Source: Bos javanicus (lineage: Eukaryota > Chordata > Mammalia > Artiodactyla > Bovidae). Taken from it: 64,000 nucleotides of DNA. The notes beneath the pieces are model-generated. The model was not told the DNA's origin. It saw only the letters and a program-made list of their open reading frames with translations, and searched no databases. Location of the stretch: NCBI RefSeq assembly GCF_032452875.1, contig NW_026894313.1, positions 1 to 64,000 of the forward strand, in the 5' to 3' direction. How positions within the stretch are numbered: the stretch's first letter is position 1; every line of letters starts with the position of its first letter. Positions 25,089 through 39,442 of the stretch are shown here, piece after piece. Both the position numbers and the translations under genes were made by a program.

Positions 25089-27309
25089 AGATCACGTGAC
25101 TGAGCATGCACTGTTCACGTGGCTGATCATACACTGATCACGTGATGATCATGCACTGATCACTTGGATATCATGCACTGATCACGTGGCTGATCATACA
25201 CTGTTCACGTGTCTGACCATGCACTGATCACGTGGCTGATCATACACTGCTCACGTAACTGATCATGCACTGATCACGTGGCTATCATGCACTGATCACG
25301 TGGCTGAACATGCACTGTTCACGTGGCTGATCACACACCTGTCACGTGACATATCATGCACTGATCACGTGGCACTCATGCACTGATCACGTGGCTGATC
25401 ATACTCTGCTCACGTAACTCATGCACACATCACGTGGCTATCATGCACTGCTCACGTGGCTCGTCATGGAATGATCACGTAGCTACCATATACTGGTCAC
25501 GTGACTGATCATGCACAGATCACGTAAATGATCATGCACTGTTCACGTGACTGATCATGTACTGATCACGTGACTGATCATGCACTGATCACGTGGCTAT
25601 CATGCTCTGCTCACGTGGCTGATCATGCAACGATCACGTAGCAACCATGTACTGGTCACGTGACTGATCATGCACTGATCACGTAATTGATCCTGCACTG
25701 ATCACGTGGCTCATCATGCACTGATCACGTGGCTGATCACACATGTATCACGTGACTGATCATGCACTGATCACGTGGCTCTCATGCACTGATCACGTGG
25801 CTGTCATGCACTGATCACGTGGATATCATGCACTGATCACGTGGCTGATCACACACGTATCACATGACTGATCATGCACTGATCACGTGGCTATCATGCA
25901 CTGATCACGTGGCTATCATGCACTGATCACGTGGCTGATCATGCATGATCACGTAGCTACCATGCACTGATCACGTGACTGATCATGCACTGATCACGTA
26001 ATTGATCATGCACTGATCACGTGGCTGATCATGCACTGATCACGTGGCTGATCATGCACTGATCACGTAACTGATCATGCACTGATCACGTGACTGATCA
26101 TGCACTGATCACGTGGCTATCATGCACTGATCACGTGGCTGATCATGCACTGATCACGTGCCTGATCATGCACTGATCACGTGGCTGATCATGCACTGAT
26201 CACGTGACTGATCATGCACTGATCACGTGACTGATCATGCACTGATCACGTGGCTATCATGCACTGATCACGTGGCTGATCATGCATGATCACGCAGCTA
26301 TCATGTACTGATCACGTGACTGATCATGCACTGATCACGTGACTGATCATGCACTGATCACGTGGCTATCATGCACTGATCACGTGGCTGATCATGCACT
26401 GATCACGTGGATATCATGCACTGATCACGTGGCTGATCATGCACGTATCACATGACTGATCATGCACTGATCACGTGGCTATCATGCACTGATCACGTGG
26501 CTATCATGCACTGATCACGTGGCTGATCATGCAATGATCACGTAGCTACCATGCACTGATCACGTGACTGATCATGCACTGATCACGTAATTGATCATGC
26601 ACTGATCACGTGGCTGATCATGCACTGATCACGTGGCTGATCATACACTGATCACGTGATCATGCACTGATCACGTGACTGATCATGCACTGATCACGTG
26701 GCTATCATGCACTGATCACGTGGCTGACATGCACTGATCACGTGCCTGATCATGCACTGATCACGTGACTGATCATGCACTGATCACGTGTCTGATCATG
26801 CACTGATCACGTGGCTATCATGCACTGCTCACGTGGCTGATCATGCCATGATCACGCAGCTACCATGTACTGGTCACATGACTGATCATGCACTGATCAC
26901 GTGACTGATCATGCACTGATCACGTGGCTATCATGCACTACTCACGTGGCTGATCATGCAATGATCATGTAGCTACCATGTACAGGTCACGTGAATGATC
27001 ATACACCCATCAGGTGACTGATCATGCACTGATCACGTGGCTATCATGCACTGATCACGAGACTGATCATGCACTGATCACGTCTATATCATGCACTGAT
27101 CACATGACTGCCCATGCACTGATCACGTGGATGATCATACACTAATCTTGTGACAGATCATGCACTGATCACGTGGCTGATCATGCACTGATACCGTGAC
27201 TGAGCATGGACTGATCACATGACTATCATGTAGTGATCACGTGACTTAATGGCGCTGATCATGTGACTGATCATGCGCTGATCATGTTTGCTATCATACA
27301 CTGATCATG
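25089..27309 (+). repeat. Unit 13-14: D arm, doubled spacer, U arm
   Basis: D arm 25089-25865 is canonical. Spacer 25866-26849 contains two spacer cycles; the second opens with a copy of the D-arm tail (GATATC, then GCACGTATCACATGACTG near 26411-26458). U arm 26850-27309 has the T form of the A/T marker. Confidence 0.87.
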
Positions 27310-27552
27310 TGCCTCTGGAGGCAATAAACAAAGAGCTGAGTAGGCACGAATCAAACAGTCAGCAGGCAATAATCATGGAACTCAGCTGTGAGGAATCATG
27401 CTGCTCAGCTGGCAATAATCAAGCAGCTGAGCAGGCAGGAATTACGCAGCACAGCTGGCAATTGTCAAGCAGATGACAGGCAGGAATCGTGCAGCTCAGC
27501 TGGCAATTGTCAAGCAGATGAGCAGACAGTAATCACGCAGCTCAGCAGGCCC
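27310..27552 (+). repeat. Insert copy 14, long type, C variant
   Basis: 243 bp. C at the internal marker is combined with the T form upstream, the only such combination in the window. Confidence 0.95.
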
Positions 27553-30500
27553 AGATCACGTGACTGAGCATGCACTGTTCACGTGGCTGATCATACACTG
27601 ATCACGTGATGATCATGCACTGATCACTTGGATATCATGCACTGATCACGTGGCTGATCATACACTGTTCACGTGTCTGACCATGCACTGATCACGTGGC
27701 TGATCATACACTGCTCACGTAACTGATCATGCACTGATCACGTGGCTATCATGCACTGATCACGTGGCTGAACATGCACTGTTCACGTGGCTGATCACAC
27801 ACCTGTCACGTGACATATCATGCACTGATCACGTGGCACTCATGCACTGATCACGTGGCTGATCATACTCTGCTCACGTAACTCATGCACACATCACGTG
27901 GCTATCATGCACTGCTCACGTGGCTCGTCATGGAATGATCACGTAGCAACCATATACTGGTCACGTGACTGATCATGCAAAGATCACGTAAATGATCATG
28001 CACTGTTCACGTGACTGATCATGTACTGATCACGTGACTGATCATGCACTGATCACGTGGCTATCATGCACTGCTCACGTGGCTGATCATGCAACGATCA
28101 CGTAGCAACCATGTACTGGTCACGTGACTGATCATGCACTGATCACGTAATTGATCATGCACTGATCACGTGGCTCATCATGCACTGATCACGTGGCTGA
28201 TCACACATGTATCACGTGACTGATCATGCACTGATCACGTGGCTCTCATGCACTGATCACGTGGCTGTCATGCACTGATCACGTGGATATCATGCACTGA
28301 TCACGTGGCTGATCACACACGTATCACATGACTGATCATGCACTGATCACGTGGCTATCATGCACTGATCACGTGGCTATCATGCACTGATCACGTGGCT
28401 GATCATGCAATGATCACGTAGCTACCATGTACTGGTCACGTGACTGATCATGCACTGATCACGTAATTGATCATGCACTGATCACGTGGCTGATCATGCA
28501 CTGATCACGTGGCTGATCATGCACTGATCACGTAACTGATCATGCACTGATCACGTGACTGATCATGCACTGATCACGTGGCTATCATGCACTGATCACG
28601 TGGCTGATCATGCACTGATCACGTGCCTGATCATGCACTGATCACGTGGCTGATCATGCACTGATCACGTGACTGATCATGCACTGATCACGTGTCTGAT
28701 CATGCACTGATCACGTGGCTATCATGCACTGCTCACGTGGCTGATCATGCATGATCACGCAGCTACCATGTACTGGTCACGTGACTGATCATGCACTGAT
28801 CACGTGATGATCATGCACTGATCACGTGGCTATCATGCACTGATCACGTGGCTGATCATGCACTGATCACGTGACTGATCATGCACTGATCACGTGGCTG
28901 ATCATGCACTGATCACGTGACTGATCATGCACTGATCACGTGGCTATCATGCACTGATCACGTGGCTGATCATGCACTGATCACGTGGCTGATCATGCAC
29001 TGATCACGTGACTATCATGCACTGATCACGTGGCACTCATGCACTGATCACGTGGCTGATCATACACTGATCACGTGACTCATGCACTGATCACGTGGCT
29101 ATCATGCACTGATCACGTGGCTGTCATGCACTGATCACGTAGCTATCATATACTGGTCACGTGACTGATCATGCACTGATCACGTGACTGATCATGCACT
29201 GATCACGTGACTGATCATGCACTGATCACGTGACTGATCATGCACTGATCACGTGGCTATCATGCACTGATCACGTGGCTGATCATGCACTGATCACGTA
29301 GCAATCATGCACTGATCACGTGACTGATCATGCACTGATCACGTGATTGATCATGCACTGATCACGTGGCTGATCATGCACTGATCACGTGGCTGATCAT
29401 ACACTGATCACGTGACTGATCATGCACTGATCACGTGGCTATCATGCACTGATCACGTGGCTGTCATGCACTGATCACGTGGCTGATCATGCACTGATCA
29501 CGTGGCTATCATGCACTGATCACGTGGCTATCATGCACTGATCACGTGGCTGATCATACACTGCTCACGTAACTCATGCACACATCACGTGGCTATCATG
29601 CACTGATCACGTGGCTGTCATGCAATGATCACGTAGCAACCATATACTGGTCACGTGACTGATCATGCACTGATCACGTAAATGATCATGCACTGATCAC
29701 GTGACTGATCATGCACTGATCACGTGACTGATCATGCACTGATCACGTGGCTATCATGCACTGCTCACGTGGCTGATCATGCACGATCACGTAGCAACCA
29801 TGTACTGGTCACGTGACTGATCATGCACTGATCACGTAATTGATCATGCACTGATCACGTGGCTCATCATGCACTGATCACGTGGCTGATCACACATGAT
29901 CACGTGACTGATCATGCACTGATCACGTGGCTCTCATGCACTGATCACGTGGCTGTCATGCACTGATCACGTGGATATCATGCACTGATCACGTGGCTGA
30001 TCACACACGTATCACGTGACTGATCATGCACTGATCACGTGGCTGATCATGCACTGATCACGTGGCTATCATGCACTGATCACGTGGCTGATCATGCACT
30101 GATCACGTAGCTACCATGTACTGATCACGTGACTGATCATGCACTGATCACGTAATTGATCATGCACTGATCATGTGGCTGATCATGCACTGATCACGTG
30201 GCTGATCATGCACTGATCACGTGACTGATCATGCACTGATCACGTGACTGATCATGCACTGATCACGTGGCTATCATGCACTGATCACGTGGCTGATCAT
30301 GCACTGATCACGTGCCTGATCATGCACTGATCACGTGACTGATCATGCACTGATCACGTGACTGATCATGCACTGATCACGTGGCTATCATGCACTGCTC
30401 ACGTGGCTGATCATGCCATGATCACGCAGCTACCATGTACTGGTCACATGACTGATCATGCACTGATCACGTGACTGATCATGCAGTGATCACGTGGCTA

Positions 30501-30879
30501 TCATGCACTACTCACGTGGCTGATCATGCAATGATCATGTAGCTACCATGTACAGGTCACGTGAATGATCATACACCCATCAGGTGACTGATCATGCACT
30601 GATCACGTGGCTATCATGCACTGATCACGAGACTGATCATGCACTGATCACGTCTATATCATGCACTGATCACATGACTGCCCATGCACTGATCACGTGG
30701 ATGATCATACACTAATCATGTGACAGATCATGCACTGATCACGTGGCTGATCATGCACTGATACCGTGACTGAGCATGGACTGATCACATGACTATCATG
30801 TAGTGATCACGTGACTTAATGGCGCTGATCATGTGACTGATCATGCGCTGATCATGTTTGCTATCATACACTGATCATG
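27553..30879 (+). repeat. Unit 14-15: longest interval, with insert-less arm remnants
   Basis: D arm 27553-28329 and spacer to about 28752. A U-arm start (GATCACGCAGCTACC) at 28753 dissolves into consensus with no insert following. Two nested partial D arms then appear at about 29010-29540 and 29545-30020, both with CTGTC and ATATACTGG landmarks. Spacer to 30419 and U arm 30420-30879 (A form). The interval of 3570 bp is close to two units. Confidence 0.85.
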
Positions 30880-31122
30880 TGCCTCTGGAGGCAATAAACA
30901 AAGAGCTGAGTAGGCACGAATCAAACAGTCAGCAGGCAATAATCATGGAACTCAGGTGTGAGGAATCATGCTGCTCAGCTGGCAATAATCAAGCAGCTGA
31001 GCAGGCAGGAATTACGCAGCACAGCTGGCAATTGTCAAGCAGATGACAGGCAGGAATCGTGCAGCTCAGCTGGCAATTGTCAAGCAGATGAGCAGACAGT
31101 AATCACGCAGCTCAGCAGGCCC
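30880..31122 (+). repeat. Insert copy 15, long type, G variant
   Basis: 243 bp with the standard ends and two 45-bp dimers. Confidence 0.95.
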
Positions 31123-32557
31123 AGATCACGTGACTGAGCATGCACTGTTCACGTGGCTGATCATACACTGATCACGTGATGATCATGCACTGATCACTTG
31201 GATATCATGCACTGATCACGTGGCTGATCATACACTGTTCACGTGTCTGACCATGCACTGATCACGTGGCTGATCATACACTGCTCACGTAACTGATCAT
31301 GCACTGATCACGTGGCTATCATGCACTGATCACGTGGCTGAACATGCACTGTTCACGTGGCTGATCACACACCTGTCACGTGACATATCATGCACTGATC
31401 ACGTGGCACTCATGCACTGATCACGTGGCTGATCATACTCTGCTCACGTAACTCATGCACACATCACGTGGCTATCATGCACTGCTCACGTGGCTCGTCA
31501 TGGAATGATCACGTAGCTACCATATACTGGTCACGTGACTGATCATGCACAGATCACGTAAATGATCATGCACTGTTCACGTGACTGATCATGTACTGAT
31601 CACGTGACTGATCATGCACTGATCACGTGGCTATCATGCTCTGCTCACGTGGCTGATCATGCAACGATCACGTAGCAACCATGTACTGGTCACGTGACTG
31701 ATCATGCACTGATCACGTAATTGATCCTGCACTGATCACGTGGCTCATCATGCACTGATCACGTGGCTGATCACACATGTATCACGTGACTGATCATGCA
31801 CTGATCACGTGGCTCTCATGCACTGATCACGTGGCTGTCATGCACTGATCACGTGGATATCATGCACTGATCACGTGGCTGATCACACACGTATCACATG
31901 ACTGATCATGCACTGATCACGTGGCTATCATGCACTGATCACGTGGCTATCATGCACTGATCACGTGGCTGATCATGCACTGATCACGTAGCTACCATGT
32001 ACTGATCACGTGACTGATCATGCACTGATCACGTGGCTGATCATGCACTGATCACGTGGCTGATCATGCACTGATCACGTGGCTGATCATGCACTGATCA
32101 CGTGACTGATCATGCACTGATCACGTGGCTGATCATGCACTGATCACGTGGCTGATCATGCACTGATCACGTGGCTGATCATGCACTGATCACGTGGCTG
32201 ATCATGCAATGATCATGTAGCTACCATGTACAGGTCACGTGAATGATCATACACCCATCAGGTGACTGATCATGCACTGATCACGTGGCTATCATGCACT
32301 GATCACGAGACTGATCATGCACTGATCACGTCTATATCATGCACTGATCACATGACTGCCCGTGCACTGATCACGTGGATGATCATACACTAATCTTGTG
32401 ACAGATCATGCACTGATCACGTGGCTGATCATGCACTGATACCGTGACTGAGCATGGACTGATCACATGACTATCATGTAGTGATCACGTGACTTAATGG
32501 CGCTGATCATGTGACTGATCATGCGCTGATCATGTTTGCTATCATACACTGATCATG
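31123..32557 (+). repeat. Unit 15-16: D arm, consensus spacer, 5'-truncated U arm
   Basis: D arm 31123-31899 is canonical. Consensus spacer runs to about 32210 and joins the U arm in its middle, at GATCATGTAGC (32211), so about 110 bp of the U arm are missing. The U remnant 32211-32557 has CCCGTGC and the T form of the A/T marker. Confidence 0.88.
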
Positions 32558-32800
32558 TGCCTCTGGAGGCAATAAACAAAGAGCTGAGTAGGCACGAATC
32601 AAACAGTCAGCAGGCAATAATCATGGAACTCAGGTGTGAGGAATCATGCTGCTCAGCTGGCAATAATCAAGCAGCTGAGCAGGCAGGAATTACGCAGCAC
32701 AGCTGGCAATTGTCAAGCAGATGACAGGCAGGAATCGTGCAGCTCAGCTGGCAATTGTCAAGCAGATGAGCAGACAGTAATCACGCAGCTCAGCAGGCCC
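32558..32800 (+). repeat. Insert copy 16, long type, G variant
   Basis: 243 bp with the standard ends and two 45-bp dimers. Confidence 0.95.
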
Positions 32801-34365
32801 AGATCACGTGACTGAGCATGCACTGTTCACGTGGCTGATCATACACTGATCACGTGATGATCATGCACTGATCACTTGGATATCATGCACTGATCACGTG
32901 GCTGATCATACACTGCTCACGTAACTGATCATGCACTGATCACGTGGCTATCATGCACTGATCACGTGGCTGAACATGCACTGTTCACGTGGCTGATCAC
33001 ACACCTGTCACGTGACATATCATGCACTGATCACGTGGCACTCATGCACTGATCACGTGGCTGATCATACTCTGCTCACGTAACTCATGCACACATCACG
33101 TGGCTATCATGCACTGCTCACGTGGCTCGTCATGGAATGATCACGTAGCAACCATATACTGGTCACGTGACTGATCATGCAAAGATCACGTAAATGATCA
33201 TGCACTGTTCACGTGACTGATCATGTACTGATCACGTGACTGATCATGCACTGATCACGTGGCTATCATGCTCTGCTCACGTGGCTGATCATGCAACGAT
33301 CACGTAGCAACCATGTACTGGTCACGTGACTGATCATGCACTGATCACGTAATTGATCCTGCACTGATCACGTGGCTCATCATGCACTGATCACGTGGCT
33401 GATCACACATGTATCACGTGACTGATCATGCACTGATCACGTGGCTCTCATGCACTGATCACGTGGCTGTCATGCACTGATCACGTGGATATCATGCACT
33501 GATCACGTGGCTGATCACACACACATGACTGATCATGCACTGATCACGTGGCTATCATGCACTGATCACGTGGCTATCATGCACTGATCACGTGGCTGAT
33601 CATGCAATGATCACGTAGCTACCATGTACTGGTCACGTGACTGATCATGCACTGATCACGTAATTGATCATGCACTGATCACGTGGCTGATCATGCACTG
33701 ATCACGTGGCTGATCATGCACTGATCACGTGACTGATCATGCACTGATCACGTGACTGATCATGCACTGATCACGTGGCTGATCATGCACTGATCACGTG
33801 GCTGATCATGCACTGATCACGTGACTGATCATGCACTGATCACGTGTCTGATCATGCACTGATCACGTGGCTATCATGCACTGCTCACGTGGCTGATCAT
33901 GCCATGATCACGCAGCTACCATGTACTGGTCACATGACTGATCATGCACTGATCACGTGACTGATCATGCAGTGATCACGTGGCTATCATGCACTACTCA
34001 CGTGGCTGATCATGCAATGATCATGTAGCTACCATGTACAGGTCACGTGAATGATCATACACCCATCAGGTGACTGATCATGCACTGATCACGTGGCTAT
34101 CATGCACTGATCACGAGACTGATCATGCACTGATCACGTCTATATCATGCACTGATCACATGACTGCCCATGCACTGATCACGTGGATGATCATACACTA
34201 ATCTTGTGACAGATCATGCACTGATCACGTGGCTGATCATGCACTGATACCGTGACTGAGCATGGACTGATCACATGACTATCATGTAGTGATCACGTGA
34301 CTTAATGGCGCTGATCATGTGACTGATCATGCGCTGATCATGTTTGCTATCATACACTGATCATG
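32801..34365 (+). repeat. Unit 16-17: D arm missing two monomers, spacer, U arm
   Basis: The D arm 32801-33526 lacks the GTTCACGTGTCTGACC monomer pair (about 46 bp) near 32910 and 4 bp at CACACACACATGAC near 33514. Spacer 33527-33905. U arm 33906-34365, T form of the A/T marker. Confidence 0.89.
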
Positions 34366-34608
34366 TGCCTCTGGAGGCAATAAACAAAGAGCTGAGTAGG
34401 CACGAATCAAACAGTCAGCAGGCAATAATCATGGAACTCAGGTGTGAGGAATCATGCTGCTCAGCTGGCAATAATCAAGCAGCTGAGCAGGCAGGAATTA
34501 CGCAGCACAGCTGGCAATTGTCAAGCAGATGACAGGCAGGAATCGTGCAGCTCAGCTGGCAATTGTCAAGCAGATGAGCAGACAGTAATCACGCAGCTCA
34601 GCAGGCCC
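34366..34608 (+). repeat. Insert copy 17, long type, G variant
   Basis: 243 bp with the standard ends and two 45-bp dimers. It occupies the second position of a partial triad. Confidence 0.95.
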
Positions 34609-35611
34609 AGATCACGTGACTGAGCATGCACTGTTCACGTGGCTGATCATACACTGATCACGTGATGATCATGCACTGATCACTTGGATATCATGCACTG
34701 ATCACGTGGCTGATCATACACTGTTCACGTGTCTGACCATGCACTGATCACGTGGCTGATCATACACTGCTCACGTAACTGATCATGCACTGATCACGTG
34801 GCTATCATGCACTGATCACGTGGCTGAACATGCACTGTTCACGTGGCTGATCACACACCTGTCACGTGACATATCATGCACTGATCACGTGGCACTCATG
34901 CACTGATCACGTGGCTGATCATACTCTGCTCACGTAACTCATGCACACATCACGTGGCTATCATGCACTGCTCACGTGGCTCGTCATGGAATGATCACGT
35001 AGCAACCATATACTGGTCACGTGACTGATCATGCACTGATCACGTAAATGATCATGCACTGTTCACGTGACTGATCATGTACTGATCACGTGACTGATCA
35101 TGCACTGATCACGTGGCTATCATGCACTGCTCACGTGGCTGATCATGCAACGATCACGTAGCAACCATGTACTGGTCACGTGACTGATCATGCACTGATC
35201 ACGTAATTGATCATGCACTGATCACGTGGCTCATCATGCACTGATCACGTGGCTGATCACACATGTATCACGTGACTGATCATGCACTGATCACGTGGCT
35301 CTCATGCACTGATCACGTGGCTGATCATGCACTGATCACGTGGCTATCATGCACTGATCACGTGACTGATCATGCACTGATCACGTCTATATCATGCACT
35401 GATCACATGACTGCCCATGCACTGATCACGTGGATGATCATACACTGATCATGTGACTGATCATGCACTGATCACGTGGCTGATCATGCACTGATACGTG
35501 ACTGATCATGGACTGATCACATGACTATCATGCACTGATCACGTGACTTAATGGCACTGATCATGTGACTGATCATGCACTGATCATGTTTGCTATCATA
35601 CACTGATCATG
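34609..35611 (+). repeat. Unit 17-18: D arm fused to truncated U arm
   Basis: D arm 34609 to about 35310 reaches the CTCTC monomer, then passes through a few consensus monomers into the U arm at CACGTCTATATC (about 35386). The whole spacer and the first half of the U arm are missing. Alternating 23- and 22-bp monomers give a 45-bp period that keeps a frame open at 35263-35448 (61 codons, DHALITWLSCTDHV repeated). I read this as chance. The U remnant is close to consensus. Confidence 0.88.
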
Positions 35612-35762
35612 TGCCTCTGGAGGCAATAAACAAAGAGCTGAGTAGGCACGAATCAAACAGTCAGCAGGCAATAATCATGGAACTCAGGTGTGAGGAATCA
35701 TGCTGCTCAGCTGGCAATAATCAAGCAGCTGATCAGGCAGGAATCATGCAGCTCAGCTGGCA
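35612..35762 (+). repeat. Insert copy 18, shortest type, diverged
   Basis: 151 bp. It ends after CAGCTCAGCTGGCA and joins CAGATCACGTGACTG directly, lacking every CAATTGTCAAGCAG unit. Private changes are GCTGATCAGG and GAATCATGCAG near 35728-35750. Only copy 21 shares this length. Confidence 0.94.
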
Positions 35763-37726
35763 CAGATCACGTGACTGATCATGCACTGATCACGTGGCTG
35801 ATCATGCACTGATCACGTGATGATCATGCACTGATCACGTGGATATCATGCACTGATCACGTGGCTGATCATACACTGATCACGTGTCTGATCATGCACT
35901 GATCACGTGGCTGATCATACACTGATCACGTAACTGATCATGCACTGATCACGTGGCTATCATGCACTGATCACGTGGCTGATCATGCACTGATCACGTG
36001 GCTGATCACACACTGTCACGTGACTATCATGCACTGATCACGTGGCACTCATGCACTGATCACGTGGCTGATCATACACTGATCACGTAACTCATGCACA
36101 CATCACGTGGCTATCATGCACTGCTCACGTGGCTGTCATGGAATGATCACGTAGCTACCATATACTGGTCACGTGACTGATCATGCACTGATCACGTAAA
36201 TGATCATGCACTGATCACGTGACTGATCATGCACTGATCACGTGACTGATCATGCACTGATCACGTGGCTATCATGCACTGCTCACGTGGCTGATCATGC
36301 ACGATCACGTAGCAACCATGTACTGGTCACGTGACTGATCATGCACTGATCACGTAATTGATCATGCACTGATCACGTGGCTGATCATGCACTGATCACG
36401 TGGCTGATCACACATGTATCACGTGACTGATCATGCACTGATCACGTGGCTCTCATGCACTGATCACGTGGCTGTCATGCACTGATCACGTGGATATCAT
36501 GCACTGATCACGTGGCTGATCACACACTATCACATGACTGATCATGCACTGATCACGTGGCTATCATGCACTGATCACGTGGCTATCATGCACTGATCAC
36601 GTGGCTGATCATGCAATGATCACGTAGCTACCATGTACTGATCACGTGACTGATCATGCACTGATCACGTAATTGATCATGCACTGATCACGTGGCTGAT
36701 CATGCACTGATCACGCACTGATCACGTGGCTGATCATGCACTGATCACGTGACTGATCATGCACTGATCACGTGGCTGATCATGCACTGATCACGTGACT
36801 GATCATGCACTGATCACGTGGCTGATCATGCACTGATCACGTGACTGATCATGCACTGATCACGTGACTGATCATGCACTGATCACGTGGCTATCATGCA
36901 CTGATCACGTGGCTGATCATGCAATGATCACGTAGCTACCATGTACTGGTCACGTGACTGATCATGCACTGATCACGTAATTGATCATGCACTGATCACG
37001 TGGCTGATCATGCACTGATCACGTGGCTGATCATGCACTGATCACGTGACTGATCATGCACTGATCACGTGACTGATCATGCACTGATCACGTGGCTATC
37101 ATGCACTGATCACGTGGCTGATCATGCACTGATCACGTGCCTGATCATGCACTGATCACGTGGCTGATCATGCACTGATCACGTGACTGATCATGCACTG
37201 ATCACGTGTCTGATCATGCACTGATCACGTGGCTATCATGCACTGCTCACGTGGCTGATCATGCATGATCACGCAGCTACCATGTACTGGTCACATGACT
37301 GATCATGCACTGATCACGTGACTGATCATGCAGTGATCACGTGGCTATCATGCACTACTCACGTGGCTGATCATGCAATGATCATGTAGCTACCATGTAC
37401 AGGTCACGTGAATGATCATACACCCATCAGGTGACTGATCATGCACTGATCACGTGGCTATCATGCACTGATCACGAGACTGATCATGCACTGATCACGT
37501 CTATATCATGCACTGATCACATGACTGCCCATGCACTGATCACGTGGATGATCATACACTAATCATGTGACAGATCATGCACTGATCACGTGGCTGATCA
37601 TGCACTGATACCGTGACTGAGCATGGACTGATCACATGACTATCATGTAGTGATCACGTGACTTAATGGCGCTGATCATGTGACTGATCATGCGCTGATC
37701 ATGTTTGCTATCATACACTGATCATG
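35763..37726 (+). repeat. Unit 18-19: consensus-reverted D arm, double spacer, U arm
   Basis: D arm 35763 to about 36535 keeps the monomer lengths and landmark order of a normal D arm, but many diagnostic bases are consensus (GATCACG for GTTCACG, ACGTGG for ACTTGG). Spacer 36536-37266 contains two cycles and a GATCACGCACTGATCACG slip near 36711. U arm 37267-37726, A form of the A/T marker. Confidence 0.87.
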
Positions 37727-37969
37727 TGCCTCTGGAGGCAATAAACAAAGAGCTGAGTAGGCACGAATCAAACAGTCAGCAGGCAATAATCATGGAACTC
37801 AGGTGTGAGGAATCATGCTGCTCAGCTGGCAATAATCAAGCAGCTGAGCAGGCAGGAATTACGCAGCACAGCTGGCAATTGTCAAGCAGATGACAGGCAG
37901 GAATCGTGCAGCTCAGCTGGCAATTGTCAAGCAGATGAGCAGACAGTAATCACGCAGCTCAGCAGGCCC
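37727..37969 (+). repeat. Insert copy 19, long type, first of triad 1
   Basis: 243 bp, G variant, with the standard ends and two 45-bp dimers. Confidence 0.95.
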
Positions 37970-39199
37970 AGATCACGTGACTGAGCATGCACTGTTCACG
38001 TGGCTGATCATACACTGATCACGTGACTGATCATGCACTGATCACGTGGCTATCATGCACTGATCACGTGGCTGATCATGCACTGATCACGTGCAACCAT
38101 GCACTGATCACGTGACTGATCATGCACTGATCACGTAACTGATCATGCACTGATCACGTGGCTGATCATGCACTGATCACGTGGCTGATCACACATGTGT
38201 CACGTGACTGATCATGCACTGATCACGTGGCTCTCATGCACTGATCACGTGGCTGTCATGCACTGATCACGTGGATATCATGCACTGATCACGTGGCTGA
38301 TCACACACTATCACGTGACTGATCATGCACTGATCACGTGGCTATCATGCACTGATCACGTGGCTATCATGCACTGATCACGTGGCTGATCATGCAATGA
38401 TCACGTAGCTATCATGTACTGGTCACGTGACTGATCATGCACTGATCACGTAATTGATCATGCACTGATCACGTGGCTGATCATGCACTGATCACGTGGC
38501 TGATCATGCACTGATCACATGACTGATCATGCACTGATCACGTGACTGATCATGCACTGATCACGTGGCTATCATGCACTGATCACGTGGCTGACATACA
38601 CTGATCACGTGCCTGATCATGCACTGATCACGTGGCTGATCATGCACTGATCACGTGACTGATCATGCACTGATCACGTGTCTGATCATGCACTGATCAC
38701 GTGGCTATCATGCACTGCTCACGTGGCTGATCATGCCATGATCACGCAGCTACCATGTACTGGTCACATGACTGATCATGCACTGATCACGTGACTGATC
38801 ATGCAGTGATCACGTGGCTATCATGCACTACTCACGTGGCTGATCATGCAATGATCATGTAGCTACCATGTACAGGTCACGTGAATGATCATACACCCAT
38901 CAGGTGACTGATCATGCACTGATCACGTGGCTATCATGCACTGATCACGAGACTGATCATGCACTGATCACGTCTATATCATGCACTGATCACATGACTG
39001 CCCATGCACTGATCACGTGGATGATCATACACTAATCATGTGACAGATCATGCACTGATCACGTGGCTGATCATGCACTGATACCGTGACTGAGCATGGA
39101 CTGATCACATGACTATCATGTAGTGATCACGTGACTTAATGGCGCTGATCATGTGACTGATCATGCGCTGATCATGTTTGCTATCATACACTGATCATG
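37970..39199 (+). repeat. Unit 19-20: D arm with large internal deletion
   Basis: Only the first D-arm monomers (37970 to about 38025) and the last ones (GTGCAACC at about 38090 to about 38320, through CTCTC, CTGTC, GATATC) remain, joined by a few consensus monomers; more than 400 bp are absent. Spacer to 38739, U arm 38740-39199 (A form). The same deletion recurs in units 22-23 and 30-31. Confidence 0.88.
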
Positions 39200-39442
39200 T
39201 GCCTCTGGAGGCAATAAACAAAGAGCTGAGTAGGCACGAATCAAACAGTCAGCAGGCAATAATCATGGAACTCAGGTGTGAGGAATCATGCTGCTCAGCT
39301 GGCAATAATCAAGCAGCTGAGCAGGCAGGAATTACGCAGCACAGCTGGCAATTGTCAAGCAGATGACAGGCAGGAATCGTGCAGCTCAGCTGGCAATTGT
39401 CAAGCAGATGAGCAGACAGTAATCACGCAGCTCAGCAGGCCC
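39200..39442 (+). repeat. Insert copy 20, long type, second of triad 1
   Basis: 243 bp, G variant, with the standard ends. Confidence 0.95.

Larger units (their letters stand above)
18295..34365 (+). repeat. Block B: irregular higher-order units
   Basis: Intervals between inserts are 2394, 1472, 2685, 2464, 3570, 1678 and 1808 bp. The differences come from expansion of near-consensus spacer (19.3-20.2 kb), deletion inside arms (21.4, 32.2, 32.9 kb) and extra arm copies without an insert (23.4-23.9 and 28.8-30.0 kb). This is the least ordered part of the window. Confidence 0.85.

Noticed and set aside
35263..35448. A 61-codon open frame with a DHALITWLSCTDHV repeat (also at 40096, 44933 and 58338)
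   Set aside because: Alternating 23- and 22-bp monomers make a 45-bp period, divisible by 3, which keeps one frame open by arithmetic. It appears only at fused units, and one extra monomer in unit 25-26 abolishes it.
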